This document shows, one piece after another, positions 33,401 to 45,556 of a stretch of 64,000 bases of DNA (positions are counted from its first letter, which is position 1; each line of letters opens with the position of its first letter). Made by a program: the position numbers and the translations under genes. This DNA is from Vanilla planifolia (taxonomy: Eukaryota; Streptophyta; Magnoliopsida; Asparagales; Orchidaceae). The notes under the pieces were generated by a model. That model saw only the letters and a program-made list of their open reading frames with translations, made no database searches and was not told the origin of the DNA. Where the stretch lies: positions 248,001 through 312,000 of the forward strand of contig JAIUJO010000295.1 of the NCBI GenBank assembly GCA_023846275.1, in the 5' to 3' direction.

Positions 33401-36400
33401 GAGAAGAGTAAAGCTAGGTAATGCTAGGCTAGGATAGAGTAAAGTGTAGTACAGAAGAGTAGAATAGAGTAGAGCTAGGTTTGTCTAAGCTAGGCTAGGA
33501 AAAGTTAGAGTGGAGGAGAATAGAATAGAGTTGAGTAGAGTAAAGTAGATTATAGTATAGTAGATTAGAGTAGAGTAGAGGAGAGGAGAGTAGAATAGAG
33601 AAGAGTAAAGTTAGTTTAGGCTAAGCAAGGTAGGCTAGTCAAAGAAAGGTTATAATAGAGTAGAGTAGAGTAGACTAAAATAGAGTAGAGTAGAATTGAG
33701 TAGAGTAAAGAATAATAGAGTAGAGTAGAGTAGAGTAGAGCAGAGTGTAGTAGAGTAGAGTAGAGTAGAGTAGAGCTAGGTTAGGTTAGTCTAGGATAGA
33801 GTAGGCTAGCACAAGTAGGCCAAGGCTATGGTAGGCTAGAGTAGAGTATAGTTTGGTTAGACAAAGCTATGCTAGGCTAGAGTGGAGTAAAGTAGAGTAA
33901 AGTAGAGTAGAGTAGAGAAGAGAAGAATATAGGAGAGGAGAGTAGATAAGAGTATAGTGGAGTAGTGCAGAGTAGAGCAGAGCAGAGCAAAGCAGAGTGG
34001 AGCAGAGTAGAGTAGAATAGAGCATAGTAGAGTAGAGTACAATAGAGTAGGCTAGGTTAGGCTAGAGTAAAGTAGAGTGGAGTAGAGTAGAGCATAGTAA
34101 GGTAGACTAGAGTAGAGCTTTAGGTTAGGCTAGGCTAGGCCTAACTAGGATAGAGAAGAGTAGAGTAAAGTAGAGTAGAGTAGAGCAGAATAGGGCAGAG
34201 TAGAGCAGAGCAGAGCAGAGAAGAGTAATCAAGAGCATAGCATAATATAGAAAAGTAAAGCTTGGTTAGGGTGAGCTAGGCTAAGGTAAAGTAGAGTAGA
34301 GTAGAGCTTGTTTAAGCTTGTCTAAGTTATTTTAGGTTAGAGTAGAGTACAATAGAGTAGAGTAGAGTGGAGTAGAATAGAGTAGAGTAGACTAGTGTCG
34401 AGTAGAGCAGAGTAGTGTAAAGCAGAGTAGTGTAGACCAGAGCAGAGTAGAGTAGAGTAGAGTAGAGTAGAGTAGAGTAGTGTAGAATAGAGTGGGGTAG
34501 GGTAGATTAGATCAGAGTAGACTAGAGTAGTGTAGTGTAAAGCAAGGTTAGGCTAAGCTAGGCTCGAGTAGGCTAGGCTAGGAAGGAGTAGAGTAGAATA
34601 GAGTAGAGTAAAGCTAGGTTAGGCAAGGGTACAATAATCTAAAGTACTGTAGAGTAGAGCAGAGTAGAGTAGAGTAAAGTAAAGTAGAGTAGAGCAGAGC
34701 AGAGATAAGTTAGGCTAAGCTAAGCTAGCCTAGGCTAGAGTAGAGTAGAGTAGAGTAAAGTTAAGTTAGGTTAGGTTATAGTATATTAGGCTAAGTTAGA
34801 GTAGTGTAGAGTAGAATAGTAGATTAGAGTAGAGTAGACCAAAGTAGAGTAGAGCTAGGTTTGACAATGCTTGGTTGGGTTAGAGTAGCCTTAGCTAGGT
34901 AAGGTTAAGTGAGAGTTTATTAAAGTGGAGTAGAGTGGAGTGGAGTAGAGTAGAGATAGGTTAAGCTATGCTAGGCGAAGCTAAGCTAAACTATCCTAGA
35001 GTATAGTACAGTAGAGTAGAGTAGTGTATAGCAAAGCAGAGAAGAGTAAAGTAGAGCAGAGTATTTTAGAGCATAAAAGAGTAGAGTAGAGTAGAGCAAA
35101 GCAGAGTAGAGTGAGGATAGCAGAGCAGAGTAGAGTAGAGTAGAATAAAATAGAGCATAATAGAGTAGAGCTTGGTAAAGCTAGGCTAGGTTAGAGAAGA
35201 GTAAAGTAGAGTAGAGTCGAGTAGAGTAGAGCAAGGATAGTTTATCTTAGGCTATGCAAGGATAGGCTAGGCTAGGCTTGAGTAGAGTGGAGTAGAGTAG
35301 AGCTAGTTTGTGCTAGGCTAGGCTAGAGTACAATAGAGTAGAGTTTAGTAGAGTGGAGTAGAGTAGAGTAGAGCAGAGTAAAGAAAGTAGTGTGGTGCAG
35401 AGTAGAGTAGAGTAGAGCAAAGAAAAGCAGAGATTGCTTAGGCTAGGCAAAGCTAGGCTAAGCTCGACTAGGCTAGGCTATGCTTGAGTGGAGTAGACTA
35501 GAGTAGAGTAAAGCTAGGTTTTTCTAGGCTAGGCTAGGCTAAGTTAGAGTAGAGTAGAGGAGATTAGAGTAGTGTAGAAATGAGTAAAGTAGAGTAGAGC
35601 TTGGTTAGGCTAGGCTAGCCTAAGCTAGGGAAAAGTAGAGAAGGGTATAGTAGGGTCGAATAGAGTAGAGTAGAGGGCAGTAGAGTAGGGTTAGGCAAGG
35701 CTAGGTTAAACTAGGCTAAATTAAGTTAGAGTAGAGTAGAGTATAGTAGAGAAGATTAGAGTAGAGTAATATAGAGTATAGTGGAGCAAAGCAGAGTAAA
35801 GCAAAGTAGAGGAAACTAGAGTAGAGTAGAGTAGGGCATAAAATAGTAGAATAAAGAAGAGCATAATAGAAAAGAGTAGAGTAAAGGTGAGTAGAGCAGA
35901 GATGAGCAAAGAAGAGCTAAGTAGAGTAGAGCATTATAGAGTAGAGTAGAGTAGAGCTAGGTTAGGCTTGTTTAGGGTAGTTAAGGTAAGAGTAGAGCAT
36001 AGTAGAGTAGAAGTGAGTAGAGAAGAATAGAACAGAGGATAGAAGATCAAAGAAGAGTAAAGCGGAGTAGAGTAGAGAAAAACAAAAAAAGCTGAGCAAG
36101 AAGAGCAAATTGGAGTTAGGTTAGGCTTGGCTAGGCTAGAGTAGAGTAGAGTTAAGTAGAGTAGAGTAGAGTTGAGTACAGCATAGTAGAGTAGAGTAGA
36201 GAGGAGTAAAATAGAGTATAGTATAGTATAGTAGAGTAGAGTAGAGGAGAGTAGAGCTAGGTTAGGCTAGATTAGGTCAGTTTAGGTTAGGCTAGGATAG
36301 GGTAGGCTAGGTAAGGCTAGAGTAGAGTAGAGTAGAGTAGAGCAAAGTAGAGAAAAGCGAGGTTAGGCTAAGCTAGGCTAGGTTAGAGTATGGTAGAGTA

Positions 36401-36420
36401 GAGTTGAGTTGAGTTGAGTT
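36401..36420 (+). repeat. Homogenised variant run (GAGTT)4
   Basis: Four identical GAGTT units lie immediately before a B-block. Elsewhere GAGTT appears singly as a variant of GAGTA, so this is local spread of a mutant monomer by slippage. Confidence 0.8.
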
Positions 36421-37359
36421 CAGCTAGGTTAGGTTAAGCTAGGCTTAGCTAAGTTAGGCTAGGCTAGGATAGGCTAGAGTAGAGTTGTAGAGTAGAGTAG
36501 TGTAGAGTAGAGCTAGGTTAAACTAGGTTATGTTAGGCTAGGGAAGGCTAGGCTAGAGTAGAGTAGGGTAGAGAAGAGCAGAGTAGAGCAGAGTAAAACA
36601 GAGTAAAGCAAAGTAAGTAGAGTAGAGTAGAGTAGAGAAGTGCACAATAAAATAGTATAGAGATAAACAGAGTAGAGTAGAGAAGAGCAGAATAAAAGAG
36701 AACAGAGTAGAGAATAAAAAAGTTTAGTAGAGTAAAGTAGAGTTAGGTTAGGCTAAGCTAGGCTAGGCAAAGCTAGGCAAGGCATGGCTAGAGTATAGTA
36801 GAGTAGAATAGAGTAGGGTAGAGCTAGATTAGGTTAGGTTAGGCCAGGTCAAATAGAGTAGAGTAGAGTAAAATAAAGCGAGGTTAGGCTAGGGTAGGCT
36901 AGGCTAAGCTAGGTTATGCTAGGCTAGGCTAGGCTAGGTTAGAGAAGAGTAGAGTAGAGCTTGGTTAGGTTTGGCTAAGCTAGGTTAGGCTTGGGTAGAT
37001 TAGGCTAGGCTAGGCTAGAGTAGATTAAAGTAGAGTAGAGCTTATTTAGGTTAGACTAGCCATTACTAGGCTAAATTAAGCTAAAGTAGAATTGAGTAGA
37101 ATATAGTAGAGTAGAATAAAGTATAACAAAGCATAGTAGAGCAGAGAAGAGCATAACAAAGTAGAGTAGAGTATAGTATAGTAGAGCAAAAAAGAGCTAG
37201 ATTAGGCTAGGCTATGTTAGACTAGGCTAAGGAAGGCTAGAGTTGAGTACAGTTGAGTCGAGCTAGGTTAGGCTCGACAAGGCTAGGCCAGGTTAGAGTA
37301 GAGTATAGTAGTGTAGACTAGAGTTGAGTAGAGTAGAGTATAGCAGAGTAGAGTATAGT

Positions 37360-37386
37360 AGAGGAGAGGAGAGGAGAAAGGAGGGG
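37360..37386 (+). repeat. Purine-only tract of 27 bases
   Basis: A run of GAGGA/GGAGA units without any pyrimidine ends in GAAAGGAGGGG. It belongs to the same minor monomer state as the tracts at 23691, 40507, 45129 and 46983. Confidence 0.75.
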
Positions 37387-38809
37387 TACAGAGCAGAAGA
37401 GAAGAGAGTAGAGCAGATCTGAGGAGGCAAGAGGAGAGTATAGTAGAGTAGAGAAGAGTAGAGTAAAGAAGAGCACAGCAAAGAAGAGTAGAATAGAGTA
37501 GAGCAAAGTAGACCAATAGAGTAGAGTAGTATAGTAGAGTAGAGTAGAGCTAGGTTAGGCAAGGTTAGGTTAGGCTGGGCCAGGCTAGGCTAGAGTAGAG
37601 TAGAGTATACTAGAGTAGAGTGTGGTAGAGTAGAGTAGAGAAGAGTAGAGCAGAGCAGAGTAGAGTAGAGCAGTGTAGAGCTAGGTTAGGCTAGGCTAAG
37701 CTAGTGTAGAGTAGAGTAGAGTAGAGCAGAGCAGAGTAGAGTTGAGCTAGTTTAAGTTAGGATAGGCTAGACAAGACTAGGCTAGGATAAGCTATAATAG
37801 TACAATAGAGTAGAGTAGAGTGGAGTTAGGTTAGGATAGCTAGAGTAGAGTAGATTAGAGAAAAGTAGAGTGGAGTAAAGTATAGTAGAGTAGAGTTTAG
37901 TAAAGTAGTGTAGAGAAGAGATTCATGGAGTTGAGCAGTGCAGAGAGAAACAGAGAAGAGTTGAGTGAAGTAGTGCAGAGGAAAGCAGAGTAGAGCAAAG
38001 CCAGGACAAGCTTAGTAGAGAAGAGAAAAGTAGAGTTGAGCATAATAGAGCAGAGCTTTGTTAGGTTGGTTAGGCTAGGCTAGATTAGAGTAGACCTAGG
38101 TTAGGCTATGCTAGGCTAGGCTCAATTAGAGTAGAGTAGAGTAGAGTATAGTAGAATGGAGTTGAGTAGAATAGAGTAGGGTAAAGTAGAGTAGAGCTAG
38201 GTTTTATTGGGCTAAGCTAGGCTATGCTTGTTTAGGCTAGGAAAGATTAGAGTAGAGTGGCAAAGAGTGTAGAGCTAGGTTACCCTAGGCTAAGCTAGGC
38301 TAGAATAGAGTGGAGCAAAGAAAAAACGAGCAGAGTAGAGCTGAGCAAAGGAGAGTAGAGCACAGTAGAGCAGAGCAGAGCAAAGCAGAGTAGACCTGAG
38401 TAGAGTAGAGTAGAGAAGAGCTAGGTTAGGCTAGGCTAGGCATGGTTAGAGTAGAGTAGAGTAGAGCAGAGTAGAGTTGAGTAAAGTAAAGTAGGGCTAG
38501 GTTAGGCTAGGCAAAGCTAGGCAAGGTTAGGCTATGTTTGGCTAGGTTAAGCTAGGCTTGGGAAGAGTAAATTAGAGGAGAGCAGCATAAAGTAGAGCTA
38601 GGTTAGGCTAAGATAAGCTGGGTTAGGCTAGAGTATAGTGTAGAGAAGAGAAGCTGAGAAGAGTAGAGTAGAGCAAAATAATGTAGATTAGAGAAGACGA
38701 AAAAAGAGCATAACATAACAGAGTAGAGCAGAGTAGAGTAGAGCTAGGTTAGGCTAGGCTCAGCTAAGCCAGGCAAGGCTAGGTAAGGCTAGGCTAAGGT
38801 AGGGTAAAG

Positions 38810-38895
38810 TAGAGTAGAGTATAGTAGAGTAGAGCTTGGTTAAACTAGGCTAGGCTATGTTAGAGTAGAATAGAGTTGAGTAGAGTGGTGTATGG
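38810..38895 (+). repeat. Dispersed satellite sub-family, member 3
   Basis: This block shares the GAGCTTGGTTAA-CTAGGCTATGTTAGAG order with members 1 and 2. Like member 1 it continues with a GAGTTGAGTAG group and GTGGTGTA. The upstream B-block (near 38760) also resembles that upstream of member 1, containing GCCAGGCAAGGC in one and GGCATGGCAAGGC in the other. Confidence 0.55.
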
Positions 38896-40506
38896 TAGCA
38901 TAGAGTAGAATAGAGTAGAGTATAATAGAGTAGAGCTAGGATAGGCTAGTCTAGGCTAGCCTAGGCTAAGGTAGGTTAGGCTAAGCTAGGCAAGAGTGGA
39001 GTATAGCATTGTAGAGTAGCATAGAGAAGAGTAGAGTAGAGTAGCACTCGGTTAGGCTATGTCATTCAAGGTTAGGCTAGGCTTGGATAGTGTAGAGTAG
39101 AGTAGAGCAAAGCAGAGTAGACCTGAGTAGTGAAGAGAAGAGCAGAGTAGACCAGAGCAGAATAGAGCAAAGCAGGGCAGAGAAAAGTATTGTAGAGAAA
39201 AGAAGAGTAGAGCATAGTGATGCCTAGAAGAGCTAGGTTAGGCTAAGCTATACTAGGCTAGGCTAGGCTAGGATAAGATAGGTTAAAGTAGAGTGGAGTA
39301 GAGTAGAGTAGAGTAAAGCATAGCAGAGCAGAGTAGAGTAGAGCAGAGCAAAGCAGAGTAGAGAAGCATAGAGCAGATCAGAGCAGAATAGAGCCAGGTT
39401 AAGCTAGGTTAGGCTAGAGCAGAGTAGAGTAGACTATAGTATAATAGAGTAGAGTATAGTTGAGCTAGGTTAAGTTAGGCTAGGCTAAATTAGGTTATAG
39501 TAGAGTGGAGTAGAGTAGAGTGGACTAGAGGAGAGTAGAGCAGAGTAGAGCACAATAGAGTTGAGTAGTGCAAAGCAGAGTAGAGTAGAATAGAGTAGAG
39601 AAAAGCAAAGTAGAGTAGAGTAGAAAAGGGTAGAGTAGAGCAAAGTAGAGCAAAGAAGAGAAGCACAAGGTTAGGCTAGGCTAGGCCATGTAAGGTTAGG
39701 TCAGGCTAGGTATGGATAGAGTAGAGTAGAGTAAAGTAAATAAGAGTAGAGTAGAGTAGAGTTAGGTTTGTCTTGGCAAAACTAAGCTAGGTTAGAGTAT
39801 AGAGTAGAGTTGAGTAGAGTAGAGTAGAGTAGAGCAGAGTAGAGCATAGTAGAGTAGAGCAAAGAAGAGTAAAGAAGTGCAGAGCATTCCAGAGCTAGGT
39901 TATGCTGGCAAAGGTTAGGCTAGAGTAGAGTAGAGTAGAGAAGAGTAGAGCTTGTTTAGGCTAGATTAGGCTAGGTTGGACGAGAGTAGGGTAGTTTAGA
40001 GTAGAGTACTATAATGTAGAGTAGAGTAGAGTAGAGTAGAGTAAAGCTAAGTTAGTCTAGGCCAGGCTGGGTTAGGGTAAGTTTTGCTATACTAGTATGG
40101 AGTAGAGTAGAGTAGAGTAGAGGACAGGAGAGGAGAGGAGAGTAGAGTAGAGCAAAGTAGAGCAGAGCTGAGTAGAAGAGTAGAGCAGAGCAAAGAAGAG
40201 TAGAGCAGAATAGTGCAGACAAGAGCTGAGTAAAGTAGAGTAGAGCAATGATAGGCTAGGGTAAGCTAGGTTAGAGTAGAGTAGAGTAGGGTACAGTGGA
40301 GTAGTGTTAGGTTTGGCTAGGTTATGAATTGGTAGGCTAGGAAAGGCTAGGCTAGAGTAGAGTAGAATAGAGCTACTTTAGGTTAGGCTAAGAAAGGTTA
40401 GAGTAGAGTAGATTGGAGTAGAATATAGTATAGTAGAGTAGAGCAGAGGAGAGTAGAGTAGAGCAGAGTAGAGTAGAGTAGAGTAGAGCAATGTAGAGGA
40501 GAGGGT

Positions 40507-40533
40507 AGGAGAGGAGAGGAGAGGAGAGGAGAG
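40507..40533 (+). repeat. Purine-only tract of 27 bases
   Basis: Five and a half AGGAG/AGAGG units run without a pyrimidine, preceded by GAGGAGAGGG and one T. The minus strand reads CTCCT repeats, encoding runs of S-P-L in spurious frames. Confidence 0.75.
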
Positions 40534-41545
40534 TATAGTAGTAGAGAGTAGAGGAGAGAAGAGAAAAGGAGAGTATAGCAAAGTAGAGCAGAGCAGAGGA
40601 GAGTAAGATAAAGCAAGACAGAGTAGTGCTGAACTAGGTTAGGTTAGACTAGGTTATACTAGGCTAGGTTAAGCTAGGCAAGAGTCCAACAGAGTAAAGT
40701 AAAGTATAGTAGAGCTAGGTTAGGTTAGGCTAGGCTAGTGTAGAGTAGAGTAGTGTAGAGTAGAGTAGAGTAGAGTAGAACAGAGTAAAGCAGAATAGAA
40801 AAGAGTAGAGCAGAGTAGTGTTTAGCAAAGCAGAGTAGAGTGGAGTAAAGTAGAGTAGAGTAGAGTAGAGTAGAGTAAAGTAAAGTAGAGGAGAGAAGAG
40901 TAGAGTAGAGTAGAGCATAGCAAAGTAGTGCAAAAAAGAGTAGAGCAGAGCAAAGTAGAGTAGAATAGAGTAGAGTAGAGTAGTGTAGAATAGAGTGGAG
41001 TAGAGTAGAGCTAGGTTAGGCTAGGCTATGTTAGGATAGAGTAAAGTAGAGAAGGCCTGAGTTAGGCTAGGCTAAGCAATGCTTAATTAGAGTAGAGTAG
41101 AGTAGGGTAGAGTAGAGTAGAGTGGAGTAAAGAAGAGTAGAGTAAAGCTAGGTTAGGTTAGGCTAGGCTAGGCAAGGCTAGATTAGGCTATGGTAGAGTA
41201 TAGTAGAGTAGAGTAGAGATGAGCTAGGTTAGGATAGCCTAGGTTAGGATAGGCCAGCATATAATAGAGTAGAGTAGAGTAGAATATAGCAGAGCAAAGT
41301 AGAGTAGACTAGAATAGAATAAAGTAGAGTAGAGCTAGGTTAGGCTAGGCTAAGCTATGCTAAGCTAAGGTAGGCTAGAGTAGAGTAGAGAAGAGTAGAG
41401 CTAAGATAGGCTAACCTAAGCTAGGTTAGGGTAGAGTAGAGAAAAGTAGAATAGAGTAGAGTAGAGTAGAGTAGAGTTGAGTAGAGCATAGCAGAGTTAG
41501 GTTAGGCGAGGCTTAGCTAAGGTAGGCTTGGCTAAGCTATGCTAG

Positions 41546-41565
41546 AGTACAGTACAGTACAGTAC
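41546..41565 (+). repeat. Homogenised variant run (AGTAC)4
   Basis: Four perfect AGTAC units follow a B-block and end in AGTTTCATAG. AGTAC otherwise occurs singly, so a variant monomer has been amplified locally. Confidence 0.85.
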
Positions 41566-42849
41566 AGTTTCATAGAGAATTGTAGAGTAGAGTAGTGCTC
41601 GATTAGGCTAGGCTAGTTTAGGCTAAGCTAGGCTATAGTTGTGTAGAGTATAGTAGAGTAGAGCAGAGCAGAGTAGAGTAGAGCACAAAAAAGCAGAGCA
41701 TAGTATATCAAAGCAAAGTTGAGAAAAGCTGAGCCAGGCAGAGCAGTGTATAGTAGAGCAGAGCAAAGCATAGTAGAGATAGGTTACGCATAGCTATACA
41801 AGGCTACATCAAAATAGAGTAGAGTAGAGTGGAATGAGAGTGGAGTAGGGTAGAGTAGAATAGAGTAGAGTAGAGTAGAGTAAAGTAGAGTAGGGTAGAA
41901 TAGTGCTAGGTAAGGCTAGGCTTGGCTATTCTAAGCTAGAGTAGAATAGAGTATAGCTAGGTTAGGTTAGGCTAGGCTAAGCTAGGCTAGAGTTTTTTAG
42001 AATATAGTAGAGTAGAGTAGAGTAGAGTAGAGTAAGGCATAATAGAGCAAAGTAGAGTAGAGCAAAGGAGAATAGAGCAGAGTAGAGCAGTGTAGAGTAG
42101 AGCAGGGTAGAGCTAGGTTAAGCTATGCAAGGCTAATGTAGAGTAGAGCAAGGCTAGGCTAAGCTAAATTAGGTTACAGTATAGTAGAGTAGAGTAAAGT
42201 AGAGTAGAGAAGAGAAGAGTAGAGTATAGTAGAGTAGAGCAGAGTAGAGTAGAGAAGAATAAAGTAGAGAAAAGCAGAGTAGAGTAATCAGAGTAGAGTA
42301 GAGTAGAGTTAGGATAGTCTAGGAAAGGTTAGGCTAGAATTGAGTAGAGTAAAGCTTGTTTAGGCTAGGCTAGGTAAGGTTAGAGTAGAGTATAATAGAG
42401 TAGAGTAGAGTAGTGTGGAGAAGAGCAGAGTAGAGTATAATAGGACACAACAAAGCAGAGCAAAGAAAGGCAAAGTAGAGAAGAGTATAGTATCATAGAG
42501 TAGAGTATTACAGAGTAGAGAAAAGCATAGTAGAGTTAGGTTTGTTTAAGCTATGCTAGGCTAAGCTATGTTAAAGTAGAGTAGAGTATAGTAGAGCTAG
42601 GTTAGACTCAGCCAGGTTTGGCAAGGCTAGGCTCGGCTAGGTTAGGCTAGGCTAGAGTGAAGTAGAGTAAAACAAGATTACCCGAGGCTAGGTTAGCCTA
42701 AGCTAGGCTAGGCTAGAGTAGACTCGAGTATAGTGGAGTAGAGTAGAGATGAGCAGAGAAGAGTAGAGTAAAGTAGAGATGAGAATGTAAAGTTAAGTTA
42801 GGATACGTTAGGCTAGGTTAGACTAGGCTAGGCTTTGTTAGAGTTGAGT

Positions 42850-44100
42850 GAAGTAGAGCAAAATAGAGTAGAGCAAAGCAGAGTAATGTGTAATAGAGTA
42901 GAGCAAGGTTAGGCAAGGCTAAGGTAGGCTAGGCTAGGCTAAGCTTGGCTATGATAGGATAGGCTAGGCTAGGCTAGGCTAGAGTAGGGTAGAGTAGAGT
43001 AGAGTAGAGTGGACTAAGTCTAGGCTAGGCTCGGCTAGAGTACAAATTAGAGTAGAGTAGAGCAGAGAAAGGAAGAGTAGAGTAGAGTAGAGCATAGAAG
43101 TGTAAAGCAAAGCAGAGTAGAGCAGAGCATCACAGAGTAGAGCAGGGTAGAGTAGAGTAGAGTTAGGTTGGGCTATTCTAGGCTAAGCTAGAGTAGAGTA
43201 TAGTAGAGTATAATAAATCTTGGTTAGGCTAGCTTAAGCTAGGTTTGAGTATTGTAGAGTAAAATATAGTTGTGTAGAGTAGAGTAGAGTAGAGCTAGGT
43301 TAGGCTAGGCTAGGCTGGAGTTAGCTTGTTTTGGCTAGGATGGGCTAGAGTAGAGTAGAGTAGGCTAGAGCAGAGTATATTAGACTTGAGAAGAGGAGAG
43401 TAAAGCAAAGATGAGCAGAGTATAGCAATGCAAAGATAAGCAAAGTAGAGTATAGCAATGTAGAGCAGAGTAGAGTAGAGAAGTGTAGAGCATAGCAGAG
43501 TAGAGCAAAGCAGAATAGAGCAGAGTAGAGCTAGGTTATTCTATTCTAGTTTGGCTAGGCTAGGTAGGGCTAGTATAGAGTGGAGTAGAGTAGAGTATAA
43601 CTTGGTTAGGCTAGGGTAAGCTAGGCTAGACTATAGAAGAGTAGAGTAGAGTAGAGAAAGATTTGTTAAGGTAAGAATTAGTTTGGCTAAAGTAGAGTAG
43701 AGTAGAGTAGAGTAGAGTGGAGTAGAGTACAGTAGAGTTGAGTAGGGTTGAGTAGAGTAGAGCAGAGTAGAATAGAGGAGAGGATAGGAGAGGAGAGGTG
43801 GGGAGAAAAGTGGAGAGGTGTGAAGAAGCGAATAGAGTAGAGCAGAGCTTAGTCGAGCATAGTAGAGGAGAGTAGAAAGGAGTAGAGTAGAGTACAGTGG
43901 AGCAGAGTATAGTGAAGCAGAGTAGTGGAAAGAAGAGCAGAGTAGAGCAGAGTGGAGCATAACAAACTAGAGGAGACAAGACTAGAGCAAAGAAGAGCAT
44001 AACAGAGTTGAGGAGAGCTGTTTAGAGTAGAGAAAAGTTTAGCAAAGTAGAGTAGAGCTTAGAACATGAGAGTGGAGCAGAGAAAAGCACGGTTATGCTT
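42850..44100 (+). repeat. Segmental satellite duplication I, copy a
   Basis: This copy aligns with 46080-47300 at an offset of about 3.17-3.21 kb. Shared ordered markers are a GCAAAGCAGAGTAATGTG group followed by AAGGTTAGGCAAGG, GGCTAGAGTACAAATTA, a GAAGTGTAAAG group, CTTGGTTAGGCTAGCTTAAG (43219 and 46387), GAATTAGTTTGGC, and a long GA tract. Intervening blocks differ in length. The copies are clearly old, and boundaries are approximate to about 100 bp. Confidence 0.72.
43774..43829 (+). repeat. GA-rich tract in duplication I copy a
   Basis: Mixed AGGAG, AGGTG, GAAAAG and GTGAAGAAG units occupy about 56 bp with very few pyrimidines. The tract has a counterpart at 46983-47036 in copy b, so this minor monomer state predates the duplication. 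Confidence 0.7.
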
Positions 44101-45128
44101 TGCTTGGTGAAGCTGAGCTAGGCTAGAGTAGAGTAGAGTGGAGTAGAGTAGAGTAGCGTAGAGTAGAGTAGAGTAGCATAGAGTAGAGATAGGTTAGGAA
44201 AGGCTAGGCGAGAGTATAGTAGGGCAGAGTAGAGTAAAATAGAGTAGTGTAGAGTAGAGTAGAGCAAAGCAGAGTAGAGTAGAGTAAAGCAGAGCATAGT
44301 AGAGTATATCTTGGTTAAGTTAGGCAAGGCTCAAGTACTGTAGAATAGTGTATAGAAGAGTGAAGTAAAGTAGAGTTGGGTTAGGTTAGGCTAGACATGG
44401 CTAAGTTAGAGTATAATAGTGTAGAATAGAGTATATTAGAGTAGAGTAAAGTAAAGTGGAGTAGAGCTAGCTTAGGCTATGTTAGGCTACCAAAGTCTAG
44501 GCTAGGATAGGCTAGGTTAAGGTAGAGTAGAGTATAGTAGAGTAAAGTAAAGTAGAGTAGGCTAGGCTATACTAGGCTAGAGTAGACTAGAGCAGAGTAG
44601 AGTAGAGTATATTATAGTCGAGTAGAGTAAAGTAGAGTAGAGTAAAGCAAAGCAGAGCAGAGAAGAAGCAGAGTATAGTAGAGTAAGGTAGTGTAGAGCA
44701 GAGAAGAGCAGAGAAGAATAGAGTAGAGATGAGCAAAGTTGAGTAGAGCAAAAGAGCAGAGCAATAGAGTAGAGCAAAGTAATTTAGAGCAGAGTAGAGT
44801 AGGGTAGGGCAGAGCAGTACAGAGTAGAGCACAACAGAGTAGAGTAGATTAGAGTGTAGCAGAGCTAAGATAGGCTAGTGTAGGCTTGGTTAGAGTAGAG
44901 TAGAGCAGAGCTAGTTTTAGCTTGGCTATGAAAGGGCAGGCTATGTAAGGCTCTGGCAAAGTAGAGTAAAGTAGAGTAGAGTAGAGTAGATTAGAGCTAG
45001 ATTAGGCTAGGCTAGGCAAACCTTGAGTAGAGTAGATTAGAGTAGAGTATAATGTAGTAGAGTAGAGTTGAGTTGAGAAGACTTGAGTAGAGTAGAATAA
45101 AGTAGATTATAGAAGAGTAGAGTAAAGT

Positions 45129-45189
45129 AGAGGAGAGGAGAGGAGAGTAGAGGGGAAGAGAATAGAGGAGAGGAGAGGAGAGGAGAGGA
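45129..45189 (+). repeat. Long GA-rich tract (GGAGA)n
   Basis: About 60 bp contain only two pyrimidines, ending in a 26-base purine-only run at 45164-45189. It is the longest near-pure polypurine tract I noticed. It lies between the two copies of duplication I. Confidence 0.8.
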
Positions 45190-45512
45190 TAGCATAGCAG
45201 AACAGAGCCAACCAGAGCATAGTAGAGCAGAGCAGACCAATGCAAAGAAGAAAAAGCATCACAGTGCAAAGGGAAGGAGAGTAGAGTAGAGAGAAGTGGA
45301 GCATTACAGCGTAGTACAGAGCTAGGTTATGCTAGATTAGGCAAGAGTAGTGTAGAGTAGACTAGAGCAGAGTTGAGTAGGGTAGAGCAAAGTAGAGTAG
45401 AGTAAATAGAGTAGAGCTAGGTTAAAGTAGGCTAGGCCTGACTAGAGTAGAATATAGTAGAGTAGAGTAGAATAGAGTATAATATAATAGAGTAGAGTAG
45501 AGTAGAGTATAG

Positions 45513-45556
45513 TTAGGTTAGGCTAGGCTAGGCTAGGCTAGGCTAGGCTAGGCTAG
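45513..45556 (+). repeat. Longest perfect B-monomer run
   Basis: Two TTAGG-type units are followed by about seven perfect TAGGC units, starting straight after an A-block. GG doublets recur every five bases, so a two-layer G-quadruplex is conceivable. Most B-blocks have only two to five units before a variant. Confidence 0.8.

Larger units (their letters stand above)
22936..42849 (+). repeat. Satellite segment, mostly unduplicated at long range as far as seen
   Basis: These 20 kb continue the A/B alternation with no reversal of strand. Contents worth marking are purine-only runs (23691-23734, 37360-37386, 40507-40533), one of the longest perfect A runs (25028-25068), homogenised GAGTT and AGTAC variant runs, and two members of a dispersed sub-family (30355 and 38810). 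A 7-bp strand switch, CTCTACT, sits at 25709-25715 next to AGAGTAG. No coding region or RNA gene is supported. Confidence 0.8.

Noticed and set aside
43626-44000. Minus-strand open reading frames of 60-124 residues here and at many other places (for example 20860-21222 and 30963-31274)
   Set aside because: All are LYSTL/LLYS translations of the CTCTA repeat with PLLSS where the GGAGA state occurs. Overlapping frames are open together, codon content follows the repeat, and ends fall where B-blocks supply TAG. There is no domain, no composition of a real protein and no gene structure.
45513-45556. Telomere (TTAGGC of nematodes, TTAGG of arthropods)
   Set aside because: TTAGGC appears once per B-block followed by TAGGC, a 5-bp and not a 6-bp period. 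TTAGG runs reach only four units. The array is interspersed with A monomers and runs through the entire window, so it is a satellite and not a chromosome end.
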